DNA from: Nemorincola caseinilytica
GTDB taxonomy: Bacteria; Bacteroidota; Bacteroidia; Chitinophagales; Chitinophagaceae
Direction: 5' to 3'
Length of the DNA: 64,000 nt
Assembly (NCBI RefSeq): GCF_039540515.1
Contig: NZ_BAABFA010000024.1
Span: forward strand, 62,001-126,000
The position numbers and the translations under genes were made by a program. This document shows positions 7,966 through 16,685 of this stretch, in pieces. Positions within the stretch are counted from its first letter, which is position 1, and every line of letters starts with the position of its first letter. The notes below the pieces were generated by a model that ran no database searches, had not been told where the DNA came from, and saw only the letters and a program-made list of their open reading frames with translations.

Positions 7966-9507
7966 ATGCTCGTAAAACTATTCGGCAGCGCGGTATATGG
8001 CGTAGACGCTATTACGATAACGGTAGAGGTAGATACGCCCGGCGGCCCTATAGGAGTATACATAGTAGGCCTTCCCGATAACGCGGTCAAGGAAAGTACC
8101 GACCGTGTCATATCGGCCATACAGAATACGGGTTACGACAGGCCGCGTGGCCGCATCGTCATCAATATGGCCCCTGCCGATATCAAGAAAGCAGGCGCCG
8201 CCTACGACCTGCCCATAGCCATGGGCATACTGGCCGCCACCGCGCAGGTGCCGCACCCGCAACTGCACGAATATGTGATGATGGGCGAGCTCTCGCTCGA
8301 TGGCAGCGTAAAGCCCATAAAGGGAGCCCTGCCCATAGCCATAAAGACCCGTGCCGAGAAGTACAAAGGCCTTATAGTGCCCAAAGAGAACGCCCGAGAG
8401 GCCGCCCTGGTGAACAACCTGGAGGTATACGGGGTAGAGCACATCAGCGAGGTCATAGGCTTCTTTCGCGGCGATGTGGAGCTAAAGCCGCTGAAGGTGA
8501 ACACCCGCGAAGAGTTCTTCGATGCGCAATCCCACTTCGAGCTCGATTTCAATGATGTAAAGGGCCAGGAAAATGTGAAGCGCGCGCTGGAGATAGCCGC
8601 AGCCGGTGGCCACAATGCCATACTCATAGGTCCGCCCGGCGCCGGCAAGACCATGCTGGCCAAAAGGCTGCCTACCATATTGCCGCCCCTCACCCTGCAC
8701 GAGGCACTGGAGACCACCAAGATACACAGCGTGGCCGGCAAGCTGCCCGGCAATACATCGCTGGTAGCACAGCGCCCCTTCCGCAGTCCCCATCATACCA
8801 TCAGCGATGTGGCCCTTGTAGGCGGCGGTGGCAATCCCCAGCCCGGCGAGATATCGCTGGCCCACAATGGCGTCCTCTTCCTCGATGAGTTGCCCGAGTT
8901 CAAGCGTACCGTGCTCGAGGTAATGCGCCAGCCTATGGAAGAGCGAAGGGTATCCATATCGCGTGCGAAGGTCAGCATCGATTTCCCGGCATCCTTCATG
9001 CTCATAGCCTCCATGAACCCATGCCCCTGCGGGTTCTTCAATCATCCCGAGAAGGAGTGTACCTGCTCTCCCATCATGGTGCAGCGCTACCTCAACAAGA
9101 TCAGCGGCCCCCTGCTCGATCGTATCGACCTTCATGTCGAGGTCACGCCCGTACCCTTTTCCGAGCTATCATCGCAGCGCACCAGCGAGGCCAGTGACGA
9201 TGTGCGTGCCCGTGTCATAAACGCCCGCGAGATACAGGCAAAACGCTATGAGGACAGCCCGGGTACCTATGCCAATGCACAAATGAGCAGCAAGCAGCTC
9301 AAAGAGATCTGCACCATCAATACCATAGGGCAGAACCTGCTGAAGACCGCCATGGAGCGCCTCAACCTCAGTGCCCGCGCTTACGACCGTATTCTCAAGG
9401 TCAGCCGCACCATTGCCGACCTCGCCGATAGCCCCGATATCCGCCCCGAGCACCTTGCCGAGGCCATCCAGTACCGCAGCCTCGATAGGGAAGGGTGGGG
9501 CGGATAA
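7966..9507 (+). CDS. comM: YifB/ComM family Mg-chelatase-like AAA+ ATPase
   Basis: This 513-aa protein has the full ComM layout: an N-terminal Lon-protease-like fold starting LVKLFGSAVYGVDA, a central AAA+ module and a C-terminal Mg_chelatase_C domain. Walker A is GPPGAGKT (about residue 222). Walker B is LFLDELPEF. A CPCG...C-x-C cysteine cluster (NPCPCGFFNH, ECTCSP) follows. In naturally competent bacteria ComM is a branch-migration helicase that helps integrate transformed DNA; its role here is inferred. The ATG at 7966 was chosen over an earlier in-frame start at 7912 because family members begin at this motif. Confidence 0.93.
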   Translation: MLVKLFGSAVYGVDAITITVEVDTPGGPIGVYIVGLPDNAVKESTDRVISAIQNTGYDRPRGRIVINMAPADIKKAGAAYDLPIAMGILAATAQVPHPQLHEYVMMGELSLDGSVKPIKGALPIAIKTRAEKYKGLIVPKENAREAALVNNLEVYGVEHISEVIGFFRGDVELKPLKVNTREEFFDAQSHFELDFNDVKGQENVKRALEIAAAGGHNAILIGPPGAGKTMLAKRLPTILPPLTLHEALETTKIHSVAGKLPGNTSLVAQRPFRSPHHTISDVALVGGGGNPQPGEISLAHNGVLFLDELPEFKRTVLEVMRQPMEERRVSISRAKVSIDFPASFMLIASMNPCPCGFFNHPEKECTCSPIMVQRYLNKISGPLLDRIDLHVEVTPVPFSELSSQRTSEASDDVRARVINAREIQAKRYEDSPGTYANAQMSSKQLKEICTINTIGQNLLKTAMERLNLSARAYDRILKVSRTIADLADSPDIRPEHLAEAIQYRSLDREGWGG

Positions 9508-9714
9508 CTATTTCTGTGTCATATTTACCGCGCTTTTACTCATTTTTGTACTTTTTACGTCATTTTTTAATATTTCACATAACATTAACCTGTTGTAATA
9601 TTCCCGGTTATTAATAGTTATCGTAGCTTGCAGTTGTTATTCCCTCCCCAGGGGCATTGCATACCGTACCAGTATTGTAAGAACATAATACCGGATACGC
9701 AAAAACTATGACCT

Positions 9715-10032
9715 ATGAATATCGGCTTTGCCATCAAGACCATCCGCACGCGTTTGGCCATCAGTCAATTGGAGCTTGCGGAAAGAAGCGGCATCACACA
9801 GACCGCCCTCTCGCAAATAGAGACAGGTAAGAAAAGGCCTGCACAGAAAACACTGGATAGTATCTGTGCGGCATTGGACATACCACAGTCCATCATATAC
9901 CTTGTTGCTATAGAAGATACAGATGTATCGCCCGAAAAAAAGGCCGTATACGACATGCTGTACCCTTCTATAAAAACACTGGCCCTGCAGATGGTCGATC
10001 CGGCACATCACAGCCTCATGAACGAGAAATAA
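9715..10032 (+). CDS. XRE-family helix-turn-helix regulator
   Basis: This 105-aa protein has an N-terminal HTH_3 (Cro/C1-type) domain over residues ~5-60 with the classic pattern QLELAERSGITQTALSQIE. A short helical tail of about 40 residues follows and may help dimerisation. It is a small DNA-binding regulator with no obvious partner; no toxin or phage gene is adjacent. About 200 nt of AT-rich sequence precedes it, in which I see no clear promoter. The target genes are unknown. Confidence 0.9.
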   Translation: MNIGFAIKTIRTRLAISQLELAERSGITQTALSQIETGKKRPAQKTLDSICAALDIPQSIIYLVAIEDTDVSPEKKAVYDMLYPSIKTLALQMVDPAHHSLMNEK

Positions 10033-10104
10033 CCCCACGGTACATCCATCAGGGCTATATTTTTAGGTCTTTCGGCCGATGGGTCTCCCCATCTTCCTGT
10101 TATT

Positions 10105-10836
10105 CTATTGATACAGGCGCTGGCATTCGTTGCAGAAAAAACTGCGCCGCTTCTTGGTACCTGTTATCTTCCGGGTGATGGGGCCATTGCACTTGCCGCA
10201 TATGGTCTTCGTGTGGGCCAGCCAGTGCTTTTTCAGCTCATATTTCTTCTTCCACTCCAGGAAGTCGAAACTATAGTTGCGTGCCTCATCTACCATCTTT
10301 CGTGCCTTTGCCACGGGTAGTGCACCCACCGTCGATTCCGGGTGTACCTGTATGCGGTACAGCACTTCGTTCTTTATTATGTTGCCCACCCCTGCAAATA
10401 TGTCCTGCTCCAGTAGTGCATCGCATACCAGTTCGGCGGGTACCAGTTGTAGTTTCTCCATTGCTTTCTTTTTATCCCACGCATCGTTCATCACGTCTAT
10501 GCTCATGTCGTAGTGGTCGCTCACATCGCCCTCCAGCATCTTTATAGAGCAGGAATAGAAGTTTATTTCCCCGTTCGTGAATGTCAGGCTCATTCTCGGG
10601 GCCTGTGGCTTGCGGTCGTTTATCCTGTACGACCCAAAGAGCAGGAAGTGTACCCTCACTATAAAACCATTGAAACAAATAAGGAAATGTTTGCCCCAGC
10701 TTTGCAGGCGCAGCACTTTTTTGCCCTTTAGGCGGGCCAGGTCTATTTTGCTGTTGCCACTCACGGCCGTTACCTTCCTTCCTGCGAATTTCGCTGCCTC
10801 CTCCTTGAGGATCACTATCGATGGGCCTTCGGGCAT
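10105..10836 (-). CDS. Fpg/Nei family DNA glycosylase/AP lyase
   Basis: This 243-aa protein repairs oxidised bases by combined glycosylase and beta-elimination activity. The N-terminus MPEGP carries the catalytic Pro2 and Glu3. The helix-two-turn-helix region is at QDIFAGVGNIIKNEVL. A C-terminal zinc finger has CGKC and CNEC pairs. A Ser after MPEGP and the lack of the standard MutM sequence suggest an endonuclease VIII-like subgroup. It lies 27 nt downstream of the H1-like gene and is probably co-transcribed with it. Confidence 0.9.
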   Translation of the reverse strand: MPEGPSIVILKEEAAKFAGRKVTAVSGNSKIDLARLKGKKVLRLQSWGKHFLICFNGFIVRVHFLLFGSYRINDRKPQAPRMSLTFTNGEINFYSCSIKMLEGDVSDHYDMSIDVMNDAWDKKKAMEKLQLVPAELVCDALLEQDIFAGVGNIIKNEVLYRIQVHPESTVGALPVAKARKMVDEARNYSFDFLEWKKKYELKKHWLAHTKTICGKCNGPITRKITGTKKRRSFFCNECQRLYQ

Positions 10837-10863
10837 AGATGCGATGGGGTTTTGTCTGTCAGG

Positions 10864-11229
10864 TCATGCCTTCCTGGTGGCACGTTTCTTTGGGGCCGCT
10901 TTTTTAGCCGGTATGCTCTTTTGGGTAGCGGCTTTTTTCGTTGGGCTTTTTTTTGTGGCTGCCTTCTTGGGCGCTGCCTTTGGGGCGGATGCGCTCTTTT
11001 TTGTAGCGGTCTTTTTGGGTGCAGCCTTTTTAGCTGTCGCGCTTTTCCTGGTCGCGCTCTTTTTCTTCGGCACTTTTTCTCCCTCTTCCCGCGCTTCCGA
11101 CAGGGCTATGGCCACAGCCTGTTTCGGGTCGGTCACTTTTTTCCCCGATCCGCTCTTTAGCCGCCCTTTTTTCATTTCGTGCATCTCTTCACGAACCTTC
11201 TCCTGTGCGCCTTTCGAATACTTTGCCAT
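10864..11229 (-). CDS. DUF6496 protein with histone H1-like Lys/Ala tail
   Basis: This 121-aa protein has an N-terminal DUF6496-type core (MAKYSKGAQEKVREEM, then KKGRLKSGSGKKVTDPKQA and IALSEAREEG). The tail of about 65 residues is made of repeated KKAAPKK, TKKSA and ATKKSP words. The tail is like eukaryotic histone H1 and bacterial H1-like (Hc1/AlgP-type) tails, so binding to DNA in the nucleoid is likely. The same core family occurs in soil Bacteroidota and Proteobacteria. It is upstream of, and probably in one operon with, a Nei-type DNA glycosylase. Confidence 0.85.
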   Translation of the reverse strand: MAKYSKGAQEKVREEMHEMKKGRLKSGSGKKVTDPKQAVAIALSEAREEGEKVPKKKSATRKSATAKKAAPKKTATKKSASAPKAAPKKAATKKSPTKKAATQKSIPAKKAAPKKRATRKA

Positions 11230-11400
11230 GGGTATGGGTTATGTGGTGAATAGAATGGTGTCAGGGTATTTCCCTAACAACAAAAATAGCCCTGCCCTCC
11301 GTCCCCACCGTGACGATCTGCCTGGGACATGTTATATAGTTCACACATAGCATATAGGTCTCCCCCTGTTGGTGGTAGGCTGTGCCATTGCTTATATCGT

Positions 11401-11408
11401 TACATTTG
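11401..11408 (+). promoter_or_regulatory. -7 element of the prolyl oligopeptidase gene
   Basis: TACATTTG fits TAnnTTTG, 38 nt upstream of the ATG at 11447. Confidence 0.5.
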
Positions 11409-11446
11409 CCACAGTTTAGTTCATCAACATTTTAATGCAAATTCAT

Positions 11447-13594
11447 ATGAGGACGATCGCAGTTTGCAGCACATTATTATTTACAGGTATCATGGCGCAT
11501 GCACAAATGAACGCATTCACGGGGCAGTATCCCGCAACGAAGAAAGTAGATCAGGCAGATGATTATTTCGGCACTAAGGTAGCAGACCCCTACCGCTGGC
11601 TGGAGAACGATATGGCCGATGATACCAAGGCATGGGTAGTAGAGCAGAACAAGGTCACAGATGCTTACCTCGACCGCATACCCTTCCGTTCCGATATAAA
11701 GAAGCGCCTCACCGAGCTGTGGAACTACGAGAAATACAGCGCGCCCTTCAAAGAAGGTGGTTATACCTACTTCTACAAGAACAATGGGCTGCAGAACCAG
11801 AGCGTGCTCTACAGGCAAAAGGGCGACAATACCCCGGAGGTATTCCTCGATCCCAATACCTTCTCCGCCGATGGCACATCATCGCTGCAGGGTATAGATT
11901 TCTCTAAAGATGGCTCACTGGCCGCCTACCAGGTGAGCGAGGGTGGCAGCGACTGGCGCAAGGTGATAGTGGTAGACACCCGCACCGGCAAAAAGGTGGA
12001 TGATACCCTGCACGATGTCAAGTTCAGCGGTACATCATGGTTCATGAACGATGGCTTTTACTACAGCAGCTACGACAAGCCCAAGGGTAGCCAGCTATCT
12101 GAAAAGACTCAGATACACAAGCTCTACTACCACAAGCTGGGTACACCCCAAAGCCAGGACAAGCTCGTATTCGGCGGCGAGGCCACACCCCGCAGGTATG
12201 TGGGCGGCTATGTTACCGAAGATGGCAAGCTGCTCATCATATCGGCCGCCAATGCCACCTATGGCAACGAGATGTATATACGCGACCTCACCATGCCCGA
12301 TGCTCCCATAGTGCCCGTGGTCACAGGCTTCGACAACGAGCAGGATGTGGTATATGCCGAAGGCAAGACCATGTACATCCTTACCAACCATGGCGCCCCC
12401 AACCGCAAGCTGGTAATGGCCAGTGCCGACAAGCCCGGTATGGAGAACTGGAAGACCATCATACCCGAGGGCAAGTTCCCCCTCAGTGTATCGGCCTGCG
12501 GCCGCAAGCTCTTCGCCCAATACCTGGAAGATGCAGTTTCAAAGGTCTACCAGTACGACCTGAATGGCAAAAAAGAACGCGAGATAGTGCTGCCCGGCCT
12601 GGGTACGGCAGGTGGCTTCGGTGGCAAAATGAATGAGACAGAACTCTACTATTCCTTCACCTCCTACGTCTATCCCTCCACCATCTTCCGGTACGATATA
12701 GCTTCAGGCAGGTCTGAGGTCTACAAGAGGTCGCAGGTCAAATTCGACCCCTCGCAGTACGAAAGCAAGCAGGTCTTCTACAACTCTGCCGATGGTGAAC
12801 GCATTCCCATGATCGTTACTTACAAAAAGGGCATGAAGCTCACCGGCAAGAACCCATTACTGCTCTATGGCTATGGCGGCTTCAACGTCAGCCTCACACC
12901 ATCGTTCAGTGTCAGCAACCTTGTGTTCATGGAGGCCGGAGGCATATATGCCGTGGCCAACCTGCGCGGTGGTGGCGAGTATGGCGATAAATGGCATGTG
13001 GCAGGCACCAAGCAGCAGAAGCAGAACGTCTTCAACGACTTCATAGCCGCCGCCGAATACCTCATAAAAGAGAAGTACACGTCCAAAGACCACCTGGCCA
13101 TAGCAGGGGGCTCTAATGGTGGCCTGCTGGTAGGCGCCTGTATGACACAGCGCCCCGACCTATATAAGGTATGCTTCCCGGCAGTAGGCGTTATGGATAT
13201 GCTGCGTTACAACAAGTTCACCGCAGGTGCAGGCTGGTCTTACGACTACGGTACTGCCGAGGACAGCAAGGAAATGTTCCAGTACCTGTACAAGTACTCT
13301 CCCGTACACAATGTAAAGAAGCAGGCATATCCCGCCACCATGGTCACCACCGGCGACCATGACGACCGCGTGGTACCTGCCCACTCTTTCAAGTTCGCAT
13401 CGGCCCTGCAGGCCGGGCAAACGGGCGCCAACCCCACATTGATACGCATAGAGACCAAGGCAGGCCACGGTGCAGGCAAGCCCACAGACATGCTTATAGG
13501 CGAGCAGGCCGACAAATGGTCTTTCCTCCTCTGGAACATGGGCCTGCCCTACAAGGTAGCGCACACCCAGAAAGTAGACATATCAAAAGGATAG
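11447..13594 (+). CDS. secreted prolyl oligopeptidase (peptidase family S9)
   Basis: This protein of about 715 aa cleaves peptides after Pro and is probably periplasmic. It starts with a signal peptide ending in AHAQ. A beta-propeller (about residues 60-430) precedes the alpha/beta hydrolase domain. The catalytic triad is visible: Ser in GGSNGGLL, Asp in TTGDHDDRV and His in KAGHGAGK. The YGYGGFN and LRGGGEYG motifs of S9A enzymes are present. An in-frame ATG 12 nt earlier (11435) is possible, but the 11447 start gives a cleaner signal peptide. A bidirectional terminator separates it from the convergent fsa gene. Confidence 0.95.
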   Translation: MRTIAVCSTLLFTGIMAHAQMNAFTGQYPATKKVDQADDYFGTKVADPYRWLENDMADDTKAWVVEQNKVTDAYLDRIPFRSDIKKRLTELWNYEKYSAPFKEGGYTYFYKNNGLQNQSVLYRQKGDNTPEVFLDPNTFSADGTSSLQGIDFSKDGSLAAYQVSEGGSDWRKVIVVDTRTGKKVDDTLHDVKFSGTSWFMNDGFYYSSYDKPKGSQLSEKTQIHKLYYHKLGTPQSQDKLVFGGEATPRRYVGGYVTEDGKLLIISAANATYGNEMYIRDLTMPDAPIVPVVTGFDNEQDVVYAEGKTMYILTNHGAPNRKLVMASADKPGMENWKTIIPEGKFPLSVSACGRKLFAQYLEDAVSKVYQYDLNGKKEREIVLPGLGTAGGFGGKMNETELYYSFTSYVYPSTIFRYDIASGRSEVYKRSQVKFDPSQYESKQVFYNSADGERIPMIVTYKKGMKLTGKNPLLLYGYGGFNVSLTPSFSVSNLVFMEAGGIYAVANLRGGGEYGDKWHVAGTKQQKQNVFNDFIAAAEYLIKEKYTSKDHLAIAGGSNGGLLVGACMTQRPDLYKVCFPAVGVMDMLRYNKFTAGAGWSYDYGTAEDSKEMFQYLYKYSPVHNVKKQAYPATMVTTGDHDDRVVPAHSFKFASALQAGQTGANPTLIRIETKAGHGAGKPTDMLIGEQADKWSFLLWNMGLPYKVAHTQKVDISKG

Positions 13595-13624
13595 ATTAAC
13601 TAAGCAGATCAAATGCTCACATAG

Positions 13625-13658
13625 AAGAAGGGCTGACGATACCACGTCAGCCCTTCTT
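13625..13658. terminator. bidirectional terminator between convergent genes
   Basis: A perfect 14-bp stem (13625-13638 and 13645-13658) with a 6-nt loop is flanked by A/T on both sides, between the S9 peptidase gene and fsa. Confidence 0.85.
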
Positions 13659-13672
13659 AATTACTATCGTAC

Positions 13673-13706
13673 CAATTCCCAATACCCAATACCCAATACC
13701 TAATTC
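13673..13706. repeat. short heptamer repeat tract abutting the fsa stop codon
   Basis: AATACCC and AATACCT units are repeated with a 7-nt period and flanked by AATTCCC words. The tract ends directly at the fsa stop codon (13708-13710). It resembles the larger array at 4616-4807. Confidence 0.7.
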
Positions 13707-13707
13707 C

Positions 13708-14361
13708 CTACTGGAACACCTTCGCATCGTTCAGGAACTGCTGCAGGCCTATATCCGTCAGCGGGTGCTTCAGCAGGCCCAGTATCGATGACAATGGGCA
13801 GGTACATACATCGGCGCCGGCCTCGGCACAGCGTACTATATGCAGCGGGTTGCGTATCGATGCCGCCAGTACCTCTGTCATATAGCCTTGTGCGTTGTAT
13901 ATGCCCACTATCTGCTCTATCAGTTGCACGCCATCCCAGCTACCGTCGTCTATACGGCCTATGAAGGGCGATACGAAGGTAGCGCCTGCCTTGGCGGCCA
14001 GTATGGCCTGCCCTGCAGAGAATACCAGGGTACAGTTGGTCTTTATGCCATTGTCGGTGAACCATTTTATGGCTTTTATGCCGTCCTTTATCATAGGCAC
14101 TTTCACCACTATATTGGGGTGTATCTCGGCTAGTTTCTTGCCCTCTTCCACCATCTCGGCAAAGGTAGTGCTCACTACTTCGGCGCTTACGGGACCATCC
14201 ACTATGTCGCATATGGCTTTGTAGTGGGCGTTTATGGCATCGGTGCCTTTTATGCCCACCTTGGCCATCAGCGATGGGTTGGTGGTCACGCCGTCAAGTA
14301 TACCCAGGTCATGCGCCTCCTGTATCTGGGCCAGGTCTGCTGTGTCGATAAAAAACTTCAT
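13708..14361 (-). CDS. fsa: fructose-6-phosphate aldolase / small transaldolase
   Basis: This 217-aa protein of the small TalC/Fsa/MipB transaldolase type transfers dihydroxyacetone or aldol units between sugar phosphates. The Schiff-base Lys is K87 in NIVVKVPM. Other family landmarks are FIDTADL at the start, DGVTTNPSL, NCTLVFSAGQA, SPFIGRIDD and the late AASIRN. Whether it is a true transaldolase or an F6P aldolase cannot be read from sequence. It is transcribed alone, with a -7 box at 14381-14388 and a convergent terminator. Confidence 0.93.
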   Translation of the reverse strand: MKFFIDTADLAQIQEAHDLGILDGVTTNPSLMAKVGIKGTDAINAHYKAICDIVDGPVSAEVVSTTFAEMVEEGKKLAEIHPNIVVKVPMIKDGIKAIKWFTDNGIKTNCTLVFSAGQAILAAKAGATFVSPFIGRIDDGSWDGVQLIEQIVGIYNAQGYMTEVLAASIRNPLHIVRCAEAGADVCTCPLSSILGLLKHPLTDIGLQQFLNDAKVFQ

Positions 14362-14380
14362 ATTATGATATTTGCAGAGG

Positions 14381-14388
14381 CAAAATTA
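14381..14388 (-). promoter_or_regulatory. -7 element of fsa
   Basis: On the minus strand TAATTTTG lies 19 nt upstream of the fsa ATG. Confidence 0.5.
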
Positions 14389-14577
14389 CTTAAATGAACG
14401 GGAACCGCATAACCGTTTTATACATGCCTTATTCACAAATGCCTATATGCATCCAATGCTATTCATCATTTATTGTACCGCAGGCTCTTAGGGTGTTCCA
14501 CTTGTCAGATCTTTGATGTATTTTGCGGCCCGTACTTTTTCTAAAATATTCACGCAAGCAATAAAACGAGTAACGAA

Positions 14578-15720
14578 ATGAATTTCCAGCTTACAGAAGA
14601 ACAAAAAGCGGTACAGATGGCCGCAAGAGATTTTGCAAGGAACGAACTGCTTCCCGGCGTTATAGAGCGCGATGAAAAGCAGAAATTCCCTGCCGAACAG
14701 GTACAGAAACTGGGTGAGCTGGGCTTCATGGGCATGATGGTAGACCCTAAATGGGGTGGCTCGGGCATGGATACCATATCCTATGTACTGGCCATGGAAG
14801 AGATATCCAAGATAGATGCCTCTGTTTCGGTATGTATGAGCGTGAACAACTCGCTGGTATGCTGGGGCCTCGAAAAATATGGCAACGATGCACAGCGCGA
14901 AAAATACCTCGTTCCCCTGGCGTCAGGCCAGAAGATAGGTGCATTCCTCCTCAGCGAGCCCGAGGCCGGCTCTGATGCCACCTCTCAGCGTACTACAGCC
15001 GAAGACAAGGGCGATCACTACATACTTAATGGCACCAAGAACTGGATCACCAATGGTAGCTCTGCCTCTTATTACCTCGTTATAGCACAGACATACCCCG
15101 AAAAGGGCCACAGGGGCATCAATGCCTTCATAGTAGAGAAGGCATGGGCCGGTGTTACCGTAGGTGCCAAGGAGAACAAGCTCGGTATCCGCGGCAGTGA
15201 TACGCACAGCATCATGTTCCAGGATGTGAAGGTGCCTAAGGAGAACCGCATAGGCGATGATGGCTTCGGCTTCACATTCGCTATGAAGGTGCTGGCAGGT
15301 GGCCGTATAGGCATCGCATCGCAGGCGCTGGGTATAGCCAGTGGCGCTTACGAGCTGGCCCTCAAATATTCTAAGGAGCGCAAGGCTTTCGGTACCGAGA
15401 TATCCAACCACCAGGCCGTAGCCTTCAAGCTGGCCGATATGGCCACCGAGATAGAAGCTGCCCGCCTGCTCTGCCTCAAGGCCGCCTGGACCAAAGACCA
15501 GGGCCTCGACTACACACTGTCTGCCTCTATGGCCAAGCTGTTCGCTTCCGATATCGCCCAGCGCGTTACCAACGAGGCCGTACAGGTACACGGCGGCTAT
15601 GGTTATGTGAAGGAGTTCCATGTAGAGCGCCTCATGCGCGATGCCAAGATCACACAGATCTACGAAGGTACCAGCGAGGTACAGCGCATTGTCATCAGCC
15701 GCACTGTGCTGAAGGGCTAA
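14578..15720 (+). CDS. acyl-CoA dehydrogenase
   Basis: This 380-aa flavoprotein introduces the alpha-beta double bond into acyl-CoA, feeding electrons to ETF. It has the N-terminal helical domain, the FLLSEPEAGSDA FAD/substrate loop, the middle beta-domain (NGTKNWITNG) and the C-terminal domain with QVHGGYGY. The catalytic Glu is about E363 in QIYEGTSEVQR, the position used by short/medium-chain (butyryl-CoA type) enzymes. No other beta-oxidation genes are adjacent. A terminator follows 37 nt downstream. Confidence 0.95.
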   Translation: MNFQLTEEQKAVQMAARDFARNELLPGVIERDEKQKFPAEQVQKLGELGFMGMMVDPKWGGSGMDTISYVLAMEEISKIDASVSVCMSVNNSLVCWGLEKYGNDAQREKYLVPLASGQKIGAFLLSEPEAGSDATSQRTTAEDKGDHYILNGTKNWITNGSSASYYLVIAQTYPEKGHRGINAFIVEKAWAGVTVGAKENKLGIRGSDTHSIMFQDVKVPKENRIGDDGFGFTFAMKVLAGGRIGIASQALGIASGAYELALKYSKERKAFGTEISNHQAVAFKLADMATEIEAARLLCLKAAWTKDQGLDYTLSASMAKLFASDIAQRVTNEAVQVHGGYGYVKEFHVERLMRDAKITQIYEGTSEVQRIVISRTVLKG

Positions 15721-15757
15721 AAGACAACAAAGAACATTATACAAATAGTATCATATG

Positions 15758-15782
15758 CAGAGGCCGGTATCACCGGCCTCTG
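15758..15782 (+). terminator. hairpin after acyl-CoA dehydrogenase gene
   Basis: A perfect 11-bp GC-rich stem with a 3-nt loop (15758-15768 and 15772-15782) is followed by a T-rich stretch. Confidence 0.8.
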
Positions 15783-15797
15783 TTAGTTTATATTTTT

Positions 15798-15824
15798 CTC
15801 CTCCCTTTAGGGAGGTCGGGAGGG
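15798..15824 (+). repeat. dispersed GC-rich palindromic repeat, copy 1 (diverged)
   Basis: It contains CTCCCTTTAGGGAGGTCGGG, a variant of the family seen at 23059, 62278, 62388 and 63731, and is followed by a run of T. It may act as a second terminator. Confidence 0.65.
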
Positions 15825-15948
15825 TTTTTTTCAAAGAAACTATTAATTTTATGCTCTTACCAAAAGTATACCATATCTTAGCCGTACAGCGTTAAGGGTA
15901 GTGGCAGTTATATCCATTTCCCCTGCTGTTATCTACAAAACACAACCG

Positions 15949-16623
15949 ATGATGAAACAAACAAAGGCGATAGTTTATACAGTTATACTCACATTGCTGG
16001 CATTTGGCAGCGTTGTATACACTGCCTGCAGAAAGGACTATTGTAAGAACATGGTGTGCCAGCACGGCGGCACCTGCAACGATGGCGCCTGCATATGCCC
16101 GCAGGGTTTTACCGGTACCTATTGCCAAACGCCTAATGTATCTTCTATCGGCTTCCGCAACAATACTTTCACTCCCGTTACCATCACCGTAAATGGTGCC
16201 GAATATAGGGTAGACACCGGCAGCGTGCTCACATTCACCGGTTCACACGGCGATACCCTCAAGGGTACAGCCAAAACACATGGCCAGTACGGCCTCAATG
16301 TCGATCTGCCCGCGTTCAAAATAGTTTTCCCTGTGCGCAATACCCTCTATCACGATCTGGATGCGCCTGATAATACGTTCTTCCTCATGGCTACCAACAA
16401 TAGCCCTGTTCCCTACATCACCCAGGTGCATGTTTTCAACGATGCCGATTCTGTGCTCGATATCACCGTTATCAACAATACCGGCGCTCCCCATTACATA
16501 GGCTATTACAATGCTACCCTGAGGTCGAAGGTGCGTCTCGAGAAAACGCCATACCGCTGGTCGTTCGATACGCTGAGCCTGCCTATGACCAAGAACCAGT
16601 ATTTCAACGCCATAGCCAACTAA
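15949..16623 (+). CDS. EGF-like domain lipoprotein
   Basis: This protein of about 224 aa starts at one of two adjacent ATGs (15949 or 15952); an upstream GTG at 15901 would precede the signal sequence and is less likely. It has a hydrophobic signal segment ending VVYTAC, probably a lipidated Cys. A compact EGF-like module follows with six Cys and the motif CQHGGTC, then CICPQGFTGTYC. The remaining ~165 residues are beta-rich and unrecognised. EGF modules on lipoproteins occur in Sphingobacteria and Chitinophagia and probably mediate surface interactions or Ca binding. Confidence 0.85.
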   Translation: MMKQTKAIVYTVILTLLAFGSVVYTACRKDYCKNMVCQHGGTCNDGACICPQGFTGTYCQTPNVSSIGFRNNTFTPVTITVNGAEYRVDTGSVLTFTGSHGDTLKGTAKTHGQYGLNVDLPAFKIVFPVRNTLYHDLDAPDNTFFLMATNNSPVPYITQVHVFNDADSVLDITVINNTGAPHYIGYYNATLRSKVRLEKTPYRWSFDTLSLPMTKNQYFNAIAN

Positions 16624-16685
16624 ACGGCTCTTCCGGCAGTTGAGAAGGGATGAGTGTTGCATGTGATGAGTGAAAAGACCCTGCT

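Noticed and set aside
9508..9714. Possible phage or toxin-antitoxin locus around the XRE regulator
   Set aside because: No toxin, integrase or att-like repeat is present; the neighbours are ordinary housekeeping genes.
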